Shown: one piece after another, positions 8,772 to 16,098 of the stretch
How positions within the stretch are numbered: position 1 is the first letter of the stretch
Layout of the letters: each line of letters opens with the position of its first letter
Assembly (NCBI GenBank): GCA_030147325.1
Contig: JASLAA010000213.1
Location: 1 to 35,297, forward strand
Direction of reading: 5' to 3'
Length of the DNA stretch: 35,297 nucleotides
From: Arthrobacter sp.
Lineage (GTDB): Bacteria; Actinomycetota; Actinomycetes; Actinomycetales; Micrococcaceae
Notes under the pieces: model-generated
Databases searched by the model: none
What the model saw: the letters and a program-made list of their open reading frames with translations, nothing else
Told to the model about the DNA's origin: nothing
Made by a program: the position numbers and the translations under genes

Positions 8772-9737
8772 TCAACCCTTCAGGCCACCGGCCAGCAGGC
8801 CCCGCACGAAGTAGCGCTGGAGTCCGAAGAACACGGCGAGCGGGACGATGATGGACACGAAGGCACCAGCCGTGAGTCGCTGCCATTCCCCGCCGCGCGA
8901 GCCCTGCAGCTCCGCCAGACGCTGGGTGATAGGAGCCACGTCCGCTCCTCCTCCGGAGAAGACGAGGGCGACGAGGAGATCGTTCCACAGCCAGAGGAAC
9001 TGGAAGATCCCGAAGGAGGCCAGCGCGGGCGTGGCCAGGGGGACGATGATGCGCCAGAAGATGGTGCTGTGACCGGCACCGTCCACCCGCGCCGCCTCGA
9101 TGACCTCACCGGGAATCTCGGCGATGAAGTTGTGGAGCAGGAAGATCGCGAGCGGGAGCCCGAAGATGGTGTGGGCCACCCACAGCTGCGCGTATGTGCC
9201 GCTCGGCAGAAGCTGGAAGTCACCGATCTTGAGCACCTGGGTGAACAGCTGCAGCAGCGGGATCAGGGCCATCTGCAGCGGTACGATCTGCAGGGCGAAC
9301 ACGAAGATGAACAGGCCGTCCTTGCCCCTGAACCGCCCCCACGCGAACATGTAGGCCGCCATCGCGCCGAGGACCAGCGTGAAGACCGTTCCGGGAATCA
9401 CGATCGCCAGCGAGTTGACGAAGTAGGAGAGCAGGTTCGGCGACTGGCTTCCCCCCGGGCTCAGCACGTCGGCGTAGTTCTCCAGCGTGAACTGGCGGTC
9501 GGTGATGGCATTCCACCAGCCGTTGCCCTTGATGTTGGCCTCCGGCCGGAACGAGGACACGAGCAGCCCGAAGGTCGGCACGGTCCAGATCACCGCGATG
9601 ATGATCGCCGCGACAGTGGCCCGCCGCGAGGTCAACCGCTGTTTCACGCGCTTCTGCATCGGGGAACGGCCCTGCGTGGCGTCGTCCTTGACGTCCGGCA
9701 GGAGGTCCTTCGTGTTCTCGAGGGGAACGGTGCTCAT
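8772..9737 (-). CDS. Sugar ABC transporter permease (MalG/AglG-like)
   Basis: This 321-residue permease has a long charged N-terminus and six hydrophobic spans. The EAA loop (EVIEAARVDGAGHSTIFW, then IIVPLATPAL) docks the ATPase. The segment IWTVPTFGLLVSSFRP followed by GWWNAIT resembles AglG-type alpha-glucoside permeases, from memory of the family. Its ATG overlaps the stop of the upstream permease (ATGA), and the regulator follows after four bases. No ATP-binding protein is encoded in the operon. The substrate is inferred as an alpha-glucoside such as maltose, trehalose or sucrose, with moderate confidence. Confidence 0.9.
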   Translation of the reverse strand: MSTVPLENTKDLLPDVKDDATQGRSPMQKRVKQRLTSRRATVAAIIIAVIWTVPTFGLLVSSFRPEANIKGNGWWNAITDRQFTLENYADVLSPGGSQSPNLLSYFVNSLAIVIPGTVFTLVLGAMAAYMFAWGRFRGKDGLFIFVFALQIVPLQMALIPLLQLFTQVLKIGDFQLLPSGTYAQLWVAHTIFGLPLAIFLLHNFIAEIPGEVIEAARVDGAGHSTIFWRIIVPLATPALASFGIFQFLWLWNDLLVALVFSGGGADVAPITQRLAELQGSRGGEWQRLTAGAFVSIIVPLAVFFGLQRYFVRGLLAGGLKG

Positions 9738-10699
9738 CGGATCTCCTTCTGCTTGCGGAGCAGCCGGGCGTTGAAGACCACGACGGGCAGCACCATCAGG
9801 AACAGGATCAGGGCCAGTGCGGCGCCCCTGCCGGGCTCACCCGCCCTGAACGCCTGCGTGTACATCTCATTGGCGACGACGGACGTCTCGTACTGGCCCG
9901 CAGTCATGGTGCGGACGATGTCGAAGACCTTCAGCGTGCCGATCGTGATGGTGGTGACGACGACGATCAGCGAGCCACGGATGGTGGGGATCGTGACGTT
10001 GCGGAACTGCTGCCAGGCACTTGCGCCGTCGAGCCGCGCGGCCTCCACGATCTCCGTCGGGATGCCCTTGATCGCCGCCGACAGCACCACCATCGCGAAC
10101 CCGGTCTGGATCCAGATCATCACGGCGATCAGGAAGAGCGTGTTCTCAGGAGCGTCCAGCAGGAACTGTTTGGGTTCCTGCCCGGCCCAGACCAGGAGCT
10201 GGTTGAGCAGGCCGATCTGGTCCTGTTCCGGGCCCTTGTAGGCATAGACGAAGCGCCAGATGACACCCGCTCCGACGAAGGAGATCGCCATCGGCATGAA
10301 GACCAGCGCCTTGAGCGCTTTCTCACCCCGGGCGCGGTCGATGAAGACCGCATACGCCAGACCGATCGAGGATGCGAGCAACGGGACCAGGACCACCCAG
10401 ATCAGGGTGTTCCGCAGGGTCACCAGCGCTTCCGGCTGGGTGAACATCCAGACGAAGTTGTCCAGTCCGACGAACTCGCCGTTACGGTCGGTCAGTGACA
10501 GATAGGACGTCTGGAGAGCGGGAAACACGAGTCCTACACCCAGCAGGATCAGGGCGGGAGCGAGGAAGGCCGCAACCTGGATCTTCTCCCGACCGGACTT
10601 CGGTGCCCTGTCGACCACGAGCATGATGAGCCCGATGATCGCGGCGAACACCGCGAGCCCGATCACCACCTGTAATCCTTTTTCTGCGAAATCTTCCAC
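9734..10699 (-). CDS. Sugar ABC transporter permease (MalF/AglF-like)
   Basis: This 321-residue integral membrane protein has about eight hydrophobic stretches, including an N-terminal pair separated by a short charged loop (VDRAPKSGREK). The EAA loop is EIVEAARLDGASAWQQF, then VTIPTIRGSL. It forms the translocation pore with the overlapping downstream permease. The GTG start at 10699 is supported by a strong AAGGAGG at 10707-10713, seven bases away. The gene lies 141 bases after the binding-protein gene, with a large hairpin in between, so its expression is probably lower than that of the binding protein. Confidence 0.9.
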   Translation of the reverse strand: MEDFAEKGLQVVIGLAVFAAIIGLIMLVVDRAPKSGREKIQVAAFLAPALILLGVGLVFPALQTSYLSLTDRNGEFVGLDNFVWMFTQPEALVTLRNTLIWVVLVPLLASSIGLAYAVFIDRARGEKALKALVFMPMAISFVGAGVIWRFVYAYKGPEQDQIGLLNQLLVWAGQEPKQFLLDAPENTLFLIAVMIWIQTGFAMVVLSAAIKGIPTEIVEAARLDGASAWQQFRNVTIPTIRGSLIVVVTTITIGTLKVFDIVRTMTAGQYETSVVANEMYTQAFRAGEPGRGAALALILFLMVLPVVVFNARLLRKQKEIR

Positions 10700-10747
10700 A
10701 GCTCAGCCTCCTTGGTGCGCGTGGTGAAAGTGGAACGTGGGGAGACA

Positions 10748-10788
10748 GGACAGCAGGGCATGCAGCGTCGAGGCATGCCCTGCTGTCC
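10748..10788 (-). repeat. Perfect 16-bp inverted repeat between binding-protein and permease genes
   Basis: GGACAGCAGGGCATGC (10748-10763) and GCATGCCCTGCTGTCC (10773-10788) are exact reverse complements separated by nine bases. In the operon mRNA this makes a very stable hairpin without a T-run. In position it resembles the malE-malF type intergenic structure, known to stabilise the upstream binding-protein mRNA or partly stop transcription. The role here is inferred. Confidence 0.8.
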
Positions 10789-10840
10789 AGCGGGAGGAGG
10801 GGTGCGGCCGACCGGCTCGATCCCCTCCTCCGCGACCTCT

Positions 10841-12190
10841 CTAGGAGGAGGGCCAGCTGTCTTCGACGGACTGCGTGACTTCCTCGGTGGAGGAACCGTT
10901 GATCCAGTTCACGATGCCGCTCCAGAAGGAGTTGGCGCCCACCGCTCCCGGCATGAGGTCCGAGCCGTCGAAGCGGAAGACCGTGGTGGGATCCTGCAGC
11001 AACTCGATCGACTGACGATCCAGGTCGGACTGCGCCACCTCCGGATCGAGTCCGGTGTTCGCACTGATCGCCCCGCCCTGGGAGACACGGGCGTTCGCGA
11101 ATTCCGCACTGGCCAGGTAGGTCTGCAGCGCCTGGACCTCAGGACGATCCGCGTACGCGCCGATCAGCTCACCGCCACCGGTGATCGCCGTGCCCTGGGA
11201 GGCGTCGATCGGTGGCGTCATGAACGCCCACACGTCTCCGTCCTCCGCGACGTTCGTTCCCTCGGGCCAGTTGGCTGCCTGGAACGACGCCTGGTGGTGC
11301 ATGGCGCACGAGCCGTCGAGCACCGGCTGGCCGGCCTCCGCGAAGGGGGTGGAGAGGATCGAGCGGACGTCGCCGAACCCGCCGTTGACGTAGTCGTCGT
11401 TCTTGAGGATCTCGCCCACCCGCTCGAACGAGGAGACGATCTGCGGATCGTTGAAGGGGATCTCGTGGGTGACCCACTGGTCGTACACCTCGGGGCCGTG
11501 CTCGCGAAGCACAGCGTCCTCCACCCAGTCGGTGCCCGGCCAGCCGGTTGCCTCACCGGATTCGAAGCCAGCGCACCAGGCTTTCATGTCCTCTTCCTCG
11601 GCGGCGATCGCTTCGGTCAGCTCGGTCATCTCGTCCCAGGTGGTCGGAACCTCCCAGCCCTTCTCCTCGAAGGTGGCGGGCACGTACCAGACATACCCCT
11701 TCACGTTGGCGAGCATGGGAGCGGCGTAGAAGGTGCCGTCGATGGTGCCGTACTTCTTCCAGTCGGCGGACCAGTTCTCGTCCACGAGGTCCGAGACGGC
11801 CTGCGGTGCCGGTACCAGGTTGGATGCCTGATCCGCCAGCAGGCCGGGTTGCGGGAAGATGGCCAGGTCCGGCGCGGTGCCGCCCTGGGCGCGCACGCCG
11901 ATCTGGGTCTCGAACTCCTTCGAGCCCTCGTAGGCGACCTCGATACCGGTGCACTCGGCGAAGTCGGCCCAGGAGTTCTCGAGCAACTCCGCTTCGAGGT
12001 CGACGATCGTCGAGTAGACGCTGACTTCCGTGTCCTCGAAAGTCCCGTAGGTCTCGTAGGCGGCGCAGTCCGCGTCACCCGAACCTCCCGCGCTGTCCGA
12101 TCCCTCGGAGCCGCAGCCTGCGAGAGCGAGGAGGGAAACGCTGAGCGCTGCGACGGGCAGCGTTAATTTCCGTGAGCGAATGTTCGCCAT
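10841..12190 (-). CDS. Sugar ABC transporter substrate-binding lipoprotein (AglE-like)
   Basis: Extracellular family 1 solute-binding protein of 449 residues. A positively charged N-terminus and hydrophobic stretch end in a lipobox LAGC with C26, so it is anchored to the outer face of the membrane. A Gly/Ser/Asp-rich linker follows, then the binding domain (for example GGTAPDLAIFPQPGLLAD, then GGGELIGAY). It would capture a sugar and deliver it to the two permeases encoded next. ATG 12190 has AAAGGAG at 12200-12206, nine bases upstream. It is first in the operon and controlled by the promoter and operator at 12288-12316. The IFPQPGL segment suggests the alpha-glucoside-binding subgroup, at moderate confidence. 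Confidence 0.92.
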   Translation of the reverse strand: MANIRSRKLTLPVAALSVSLLALAGCGSEGSDSAGGSGDADCAAYETYGTFEDTEVSVYSTIVDLEAELLENSWADFAECTGIEVAYEGSKEFETQIGVRAQGGTAPDLAIFPQPGLLADQASNLVPAPQAVSDLVDENWSADWKKYGTIDGTFYAAPMLANVKGYVWYVPATFEEKGWEVPTTWDEMTELTEAIAAEEEDMKAWCAGFESGEATGWPGTDWVEDAVLREHGPEVYDQWVTHEIPFNDPQIVSSFERVGEILKNDDYVNGGFGDVRSILSTPFAEAGQPVLDGSCAMHHQASFQAANWPEGTNVAEDGDVWAFMTPPIDASQGTAITGGGELIGAYADRPEVQALQTYLASAEFANARVSQGGAISANTGLDPEVAQSDLDRQSIELLQDPTTVFRFDGSDLMPGAVGANSFWSGIVNWINGSSTEEVTQSVEDSWPSS

Positions 12191-12287
12191 TGAAACAGAC
12201 TCCTTTGTCTTGCGGTACGGGTTCGTCCGACCCGGAGCGTTCCTGCCGCCGTGCCTCGAATGTGCCGCCTCACTGATGGGTATCGCA

Positions 12288-12316
12288 AGAGTAAGCGCTT
12301 ACATCCGGGCTGACAA
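12288..12316 (-). promoter_or_regulatory. Promoter of the sugar ABC operon with overlapping operator
   Basis: On the minus strand, TTGTCA (12311-12316) and TACTCT (12288-12293) are separated by exactly 17 bases, a good housekeeping-sigma arrangement. The predicted start is near 12281, giving a leader of about 90 bases before ATG 12190. The LacI-type palindrome overlaps the -10 and spacer, so repressor binding would block polymerase. Confidence 0.65.
12291..12302. promoter_or_regulatory. LacI-type operator palindrome
   Basis: GTAAGCGCTTAC is a perfect 12-bp palindrome with the central CG and flanking AAGC/GCTT typical of LacI/GalR-family operators. It stands alone in the intergenic region upstream of the binding-protein gene. 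The regulator encoded at the end of the same operon is the obvious candidate ligand. Confidence 0.75.
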
Positions 12317-12364
12317 GGAGGGCGGGGCGCTTCCACCCTTCGATACCGAATCGTGACGCGCCGT

Positions 12365-13036
12365 TCAGGAGACGCGTTCGGCTTTCGTCAGACGGACGCG
12401 GGTTCCGGAACTGATGCTGATGAGTACCGGCGTCCGGTACCCGGTGACCCTGTCGAGTGCTTCGACGAGCCGTGACACCTCTGCCGCCACGACGTAGGGA
12501 GGCGCACCCTTCCGCGGATACACCCGCACCCGCAGCCCGGGCACCCCCTTCAGCATCCAGGTACTGACCGAGGCCCCTGCCAGGTCGGGGCGTTCCAGCA
12601 GCGCAGCCCTGAGCGCCTGCTCGGCCGCCGCCGCCGTGATGGTCACCGAGCCCGGCGTTCCGCCATCGCCCGCGGATCCCTCGGCAGCCTGCGTTCCTGC
12701 GAAACCGGGCGTGCGGCCCGAACGGGCGACGTCCGAGGATGCGAAAAGGCCCGTCCGCCCCCTGCCCTGCGCCGAGATCCACAGCACGAGCAACACGATC
12801 GTCAGCAGCAGGGCCGCCGCCAGGACGATCCACAGCCAGGTGTCGGCCTGACCCTCGAGCGTCGTCCGCTCCCGGAGCCCGGCGATGGCGGCACCGGCGC
12901 GCGGCGCCGCCGCCCTCCACCAGGCTGCCGCCCCGGGCAGCAGGAGGAGCAGGATCCCGAAGGATCCCGCGGCCAGGGCCGCGAGCCCGGCGGCGGCGAG
13001 GATGACCCGGTTGAGCAGGCGCGGCGTGGTGTTCAC
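12365..13036 (-). CDS. amaP: Alkaline shock response membrane anchor protein, AmaP-like
   Basis: A 223-residue membrane protein, last gene of the Asp23-type cluster. Two transmembrane segments are visible (about 9-35 and 67-88), with a charged loop between them. A cytoplasmic C-terminal domain (VTITAAAAEQALRAALLE to VLISISSGTRV) has the helix-strand pattern of Asp23-like domains. In Firmicutes, AmaP tethers Asp23 to the membrane, so an anchoring role is inferred. The ORF is open to 13516, but GTG 13036 overlaps the preceding stop (GTGA) and begins right before the first membrane helix, so it is preferred. Confidence 0.8.
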   Translation of the reverse strand: MNTTPRLLNRVILAAAGLAALAAGSFGILLLLLPGAAAWWRAAAPRAGAAIAGLRERTTLEGQADTWLWIVLAAALLLTIVLLVLWISAQGRGRTGLFASSDVARSGRTPGFAGTQAAEGSAGDGGTPGSVTITAAAAEQALRAALLERPDLAGASVSTWMLKGVPGLRVRVYPRKGAPPYVVAAEVSRLVEALDRVTGYRTPVLISISSGTRVRLTKAERVS

Positions 13037-13635
13037 TGTCCGATCACCCCCGTCGGCGACACGACGACGGTGATCCGCGGCGAGGGTTCCACACCTGCGC
13101 GCCGGAGATCGTCCGCGACAGCGGCGCGCACGGCCTCGGAGTCCACCGGGATCCCCGACGTCGGCTGGACCCGGACCTCGACAGATGATCGTCCCACCGT
13201 CACCAGCACCTGTTCCGGCGCCACCCCGGCCGCGGCACGTGCCCGCCGGGCCAACGAGGACGCCACCACCTCGGCGTCCACGACGACGGCTGCCCGCTCG
13301 TTCGGGATCGTGTAGCGGGCCCGCCTGCCGGGCAGCACGGCGAGGAGGAGGAGCAACGCGCCCACGACGGCCAGCAGCACGGACCCTGCCCCCAGCAGCG
13401 AGGGGGGTGCTCCACCGGGGAGGCCACCGATCCAGGCTGCCGCCTCCTCGAGGTCGACGAGGAACGGCGCGTCCCCGACGGCCTTCAGCACCACTTCGAA
13501 CAGGAGGACCAGACACCCCAGGATCAGGAGCACGCTCGTGGCCACCGAGGCGATGGCTCGCGAGGAGTGGAGTTCGCGTCGCACGAGCCGCGCGGTCGTT
13601 ACGGGTGACGACCGGTCGAGGGGATCGGCACTCAC
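13033..13635 (-). CDS. DUF6286-type membrane protein of the Asp23 cluster
   Basis: This 200-residue protein has two transmembrane helices (about 28-52 and 80-102, ending in LPGRRARYTIP) and a C-terminal cytoplasmic domain running from VVVDAEVVASSLARRA to ITVVVS. That domain shows an Asp23-like helix, three strands, helix, strand layout. The architecture matches the uncharacterised DUF6286 family seen next to asp23 in actinobacteria, from recollection. GTG 13635 is chosen because it overlaps the upstream stop as GTGA; a longer frame reaches 13761 but would run deep into the neighbouring gene. Likely role: a second membrane partner for Asp23 proteins. Confidence 0.75.
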   Translation of the reverse strand: MSADPLDRSSPVTTARLVRRELHSSRAIASVATSVLLILGCLVLLFEVVLKAVGDAPFLVDLEEAAAWIGGLPGGAPPSLLGAGSVLLAVVGALLLLLAVLPGRRARYTIPNERAAVVVDAEVVASSLARRARAAAGVAPEQVLVTVGRSSVEVRVQPTSGIPVDSEAVRAAVADDLRRAGVEPSPRITVVVSPTGVIGQ

Positions 13636-14051
13636 AGGACCCTCGCGCCCCTCGTGACCGTGCTGCCGATGATCCGGATGTCGACCCGGCTCAGTCTCGC
13701 CCCGCTGAGCTCCTGCATGCGTTCGAGGATCGGGGACCTGGCAGCATCGGCCCGAGCCCACAGTGGTCCTCCGAACGAGTCGATGATGCCCGGCTCGTCC
13801 TGTACACGGGTGAGAGGAGGAACGGGCAGGGGCAGGGCGAGGAGGAGCGCGAGCAGGCCGTGCTCGTCGGAGAAGGAAGCACGCACCTGGGCCGGCTGAA
13901 CGCCCAGCATCTCGGCCGCGACTCCGCGGGCGGTGCTGACCAGGGCCTGGGTGGTGATGCGGTTGTGGCCCGCGTCCGGACCCGGCGTACCCGATCCGGA
14001 GGCGGGCACCACGGACTCAGCGTCTGCGGGAGGGAGGGAGCGAGTGGTCAC
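13632..14051 (-). CDS. Small soluble protein of the Asp23 cluster, Asp23-like domain suspected
   Basis: A 139-residue protein with a disordered Pro/Ala/Gly-rich start, then RITTQALVSTARGVAAEMLG, a strand region (VRASFSDEHGLLALLLALPL), a helix (SPILERMQELSGA) and a final strand (VDIRIIGSTV). This succession resembles a degenerate Asp23/Gls24 domain, which is inference without a profile search. No membrane span is convincing. Both its start (GTG 14051) and its stop overlap neighbours through GTGA, so it is translated as part of the coupled set. It may be an accessory subunit of the envelope-stress complex. Confidence 0.7.
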   Translation of the reverse strand: MTTRSLPPADAESVVPASGSGTPGPDAGHNRITTQALVSTARGVAAEMLGVQPAQVRASFSDEHGLLALLLALPLPVPPLTRVQDEPGIIDSFGGPLWARADAARSPILERMQELSGARLSRVDIRIIGSTVTRGARVL

Positions 14052-14239
14052 GAGGACGAGCGTCGTCCGGACAGGGCGTCGAGGACCCCGCGGAGGTCCA
14101 GCTTGCCCTCGACGACGCGGCCGATGAGTGCTCCGGACAGGACCAGCACGAGAGTGAGCAGGAAACCCCAGAATCCGAAGATCAGGGCCGCGAAGGCGAG
14201 GACGGCTCCGGCCGCCATGCCGATGGTGGTGGGAGTCAC
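14048..14239 (-). CDS. Small DUF2273-like membrane protein
   Basis: A 63-residue protein with two closely spaced hydrophobic helices (about 6-22 and 24-42, the latter LLTLVLVLSGALIGRVV), then an amphipathic KLDLRGVLDALSG tail. Small DUF2273 proteins with this layout accompany asp23 and amaP in many Gram-positive bacteria. GTG 14239 begins seven bases after the asp23-like stop, and its stop overlaps the next start as GTGA. It is probably a membrane component of the Asp23 assembly. Confidence 0.75.
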   Translation of the reverse strand: MTPTTIGMAAGAVLAFAALIFGFWGFLLTLVLVLSGALIGRVVEGKLDLRGVLDALSGRRSSS

Positions 14240-14246
14240 GGCTGCC

Positions 14247-14705
14247 TCACTCGACAGCTTGCCTGAGCGGGGAGGAGCCCGAGGTCCGCAGCCGTTCGAC
14301 CACCGGCGCCTCGGTCGGCGTGGGCAGATGGACGTCGAGGACCTCCACGTTCACCTCGATCACTTCAAGGCCGACGAGCTCACTCAACGCCCTGTAGACG
14401 GCAGCCCGAACCGAGTCTGCAAGGGTACCCAGCGGAAATCCATAGTCCGCGACGAGGCTGATGTCGACCGCCAGCTGGGTCTGACCCACCTCCACCTTCA
14501 CTCCGTGGGACGGGTCGTTGGCTCCCACCGCGTCACGGATGGCGCCGAGAGCACGTCCCGACCCCGGGCCCAGGGAATGCACTCCCGGCACGGCACGGGC
14601 GGCGATTGCGGCGATCTTCACGGCCGCAGGATCACCGATGACGGTCCTCCCTGCTGGAACGACACGGTGGACTGTCAACGGCTCGGCCGCGGGTTGGTCG
14701 GTCAT
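14247..14705 (-). CDS. Asp23/Gls24 family envelope stress response protein
   Basis: First gene of the cluster, 152 residues, cytoplasmic. The Asp23 signature is clear: DPAAVKIAAIAARAVPGV, then VKVEVGQTQLAVDISLVADYG, then a helix with SVRAAVYRALSELVGLEV and the strand VNVEVLDV. In Staphylococcus, Asp23 forms a filamentous layer under the membrane and is involved in cell-envelope stress. ATG 14705 has a GAAAGGGG ribosome site. A TAGGCT hexamer at 14734-14739 could be the -10 of its promoter, though no -35 is visible. The four following genes are spaced by seven bases or overlap, so the set forms one operon. Confidence 0.88.
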   Translation of the reverse strand: MTDQPAAEPLTVHRVVPAGRTVIGDPAAVKIAAIAARAVPGVHSLGPGSGRALGAIRDAVGANDPSHGVKVEVGQTQLAVDISLVADYGFPLGTLADSVRAAVYRALSELVGLEVIEVNVEVLDVHLPTPTEAPVVERLRTSGSSPLRQAVE

Positions 14706-14812
14706 CGTAGCTGGCCCCTTTCACTCGAGCCCAAGCCTAAGCCCCCGCGACGGCCTGCGGGCGGCGACCCGGCCCGGTGCCCCGTCCTGGACGCAGCGGC
14801 CGGCCGGTTCCG

Positions 14813-15310
14813 TCAGGGACGTGTGCAGTGCTGGGCGAGCCAGTCCTGGACGGGGATCATCGCGTGCCGGAACGCATCCTCGTCGAAGGTCCCCGAGCCC
14901 TTCGGCGGCGCCTCGAGGGAGTGCGCGAGCGTGGTGAAATCGTCATGCAGGTCGGCGGGCACCTTTTCGCGAAGGTCGAGGATCTGCTGTTCGAGTGCGA
15001 CGAGTTCCTCCGGATCGGTCTCGGACCTGAAGCTCAGGGGGGCGAGCATGGCCGTGGTGACTCCTCCCGCGACGAGAACGCAGTGATCGGAGGCGGCCGG
15101 GGCGCCTCCCGCGGATTGCCCGGCATCGCGCGGGGTCCCGCCTGCCGCAGGACCACCCTGCGGGGAAGGCTCGGCCGTCGTCCGGGCCTCCGGCGTCGGA
15201 CTGGCCGGCATCTCGAGCATCGTCTCCGCGGGCTCCGGGGCACCCTGTCCGCACCCTGCCAGGGTCAGTACCAGGACGGAACACCCGACGAACGACGACA
15301 GGGATCTCAC
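14813..15310 (-). CDS. Putative secreted lipoprotein of unknown function
   Basis: A 165-residue protein with a short lipoprotein signal; lipobox LAGC has C20 when GTG 15310 is the start. GTG 15310 is preferred over the upstream 15343 codon because GAAAGG lies just before it and the signal then begins directly. The next 60 residues are rich in Pro, Thr, Ala and Gly and probably form a wall-spanning linker. The C-terminal part is helical (DPEELVALEQQILDLREKVPADLHDDF), with two further cysteines (in DHCVLVAGG and AQHC) that could form a disulfide. No family is recognised. It lies 107 bases upstream of asp23 on the same strand and may belong to the same envelope regulon, which is speculation. Confidence 0.7.
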   Translation of the reverse strand: MRSLSSFVGCSVLVLTLAGCGQGAPEPAETMLEMPASPTPEARTTAEPSPQGGPAAGGTPRDAGQSAGGAPAASDHCVLVAGGVTTAMLAPLSFRSETDPEELVALEQQILDLREKVPADLHDDFTTLAHSLEAPPKGSGTFDEDAFRHAMIPVQDWLAQHCTRP

Positions 15311-15513
15311 AGGTGGCCTTTCGTCTCGGTGCCGGAGGTACAACGGGCAGGGGTCGGACTACTCTCCCAGGTGATCCATCCGCACGACCGAGCGTCCCGG
15401 CACATCCCCGGACGGCGTGTCCTGCGCGATGCTACGGCCCGAAACCCGGCGTTGGCTGGGTGTTCCTGCGGACACGGCGGACACCTGCCGGCGGAGCGGC
15501 CCGGCCGGACACG

Positions 15514-15550
15514 AAAAAACCCCGCGCTCCGTGGGGAACTGCGGGGTTTT
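15514..15550 (-). terminator. Rho-independent terminator of the tRNA operon
   Basis: On the minus strand AAAACCCCGC (15541-15550) pairs with GCGGGGTTTT (15516-15525) across a 15-base loop, and the T-run extends to six. It lies directly after tRNA-Phe and would end the three-tRNA transcript. The plus strand also ends GCGGGGTTTT, so some bidirectional action is possible. Confidence 0.85.
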
Positions 15551-15556
15551 CAGCGG

Positions 15557-15629
15557 TGGCTCCGACCGGCGTCGATCCGGTGACCTTTCGATTTTCAGTC
15601 GAACGCTCTACCAACTGAGCTACAGAGCC
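15557..15629 (-). tRNA. tRNA-Phe (GAA)
   Basis: A 73-base cloverleaf on the minus strand. The acceptor stem is GGCTCTG paired with CGGAGCC, with one G-U pair, and the discriminator is A73. The D arm has AGCTCAGTTGGTAGAGC, the anticodon arm carries CTGAAAA with anticodon GAA, and the T stem is ACCGG/CCGGT. The T loop reads ATCGACG, so position 54 is A instead of the near-universal T. CCA is not encoded. It is third of three tRNAs transcribed together. Confidence 0.93.
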
Positions 15630-15700
15630 TTGCGACCATCTCGAGGATGATCACCGTATCCAGCCCGGCCGGCCTCCCCGAAGGGAACCAGCCGCCTGAG

Positions 15701-15774
15701 CGACCCTGACGGGACTTGAACCCGCGACCTCCGCCGTGACAGGGCGGCGCGCTAACCAACTGCGCTACAGGGCC
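15701..15774 (-). tRNA. tRNA-Asp (GTC)
   Basis: A 74-base cloverleaf. The acceptor stem GGCCCTG pairs with CAGGGTC, and the discriminator is G73, the aspartate identity base. The anticodon loop CTGTCAC gives GTC, and the T arm is standard GGTTCAAGTCC. CCA is not encoded. It is the middle gene of the tRNA operon. Confidence 0.95.
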
Positions 15775-15860
15775 TTGCTAACTTCACTTGCCGTTTTGCA
15801 AGAGTTCCAGCGTACCAGCACTTTTCGTCCCGGTTGACCGCCCGAAGGGAAACTCCCGCG

Positions 15861-15933
15861 TACCCCCAACGGGATTCGAACCCGTGCTGCCGCCGTGAAA
15901 GGGCGGTGTCCTAGGCCGCTAAACGATGGGGGC
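15861..15933 (-). tRNA. tRNA-Glu (TTC)
   Basis: A 73-base cloverleaf. The acceptor stem GCCCCCA pairs with TGGGGGT, with a G1-T72 wobble at the end, and the discriminator is A73. The anticodon loop CTTTCAC gives TTC, and the T arm is ACGGG-TTCGAAT-CCCGT. It is the first gene after the promoter at 16014-16042. CCA is not encoded. Confidence 0.95.
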
Positions 15934-16013
15934 CTGACCACGGTTCGAGCTGGTCGCGAACTGCCGGAGAGCGTGCTTTTCCGGCCGATCAGTCCCTCTC
16001 GTGGACCTCTAAA

Positions 16014-16042
16014 ACTATAGGGGCAGAATCTCGATTCCACAA
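16014..16042 (-). promoter_or_regulatory. Promoter of the tRNA Glu-Asp-Phe operon
   Basis: On the minus strand TTGTGG (16037-16042) and TATAGT (16014-16019) are separated by exactly 17 bases. The predicted start is near 16007, about 74 bases ahead of tRNA-Glu. The spacer contains the imperfect palindrome GAATC-TC-GATTC (16026-16037). Confidence 0.7.
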
Positions 16043-16098
16043 AATCGCGAGGTTCCGCCGGCCACCCTGGGCCCGCACGACGGACAGCGAACGCTCGG

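Noticed and set aside
8583..10241. Long plus-strand open frame opposite the sugar permeases
   Set aside because: It is antisense to two clear ABC permeases and the start of lacI. Its translation is low-complexity and rich in Arg, Asp and Glu, as expected for high-GC shadow frames.
10712..12166. 484-codon plus-strand frame opposite the binding-protein gene
   Set aside because: It is a shadow of the lipoprotein gene. It has no ribosome site and no recognisable domain.
15311..15513. Searched for a small gene between the lipoprotein gene and the tRNA terminator
   Set aside because: Short frames here lack a ribosome site and recognisable composition. I see nothing beyond the lipoprotein gene's upstream region.
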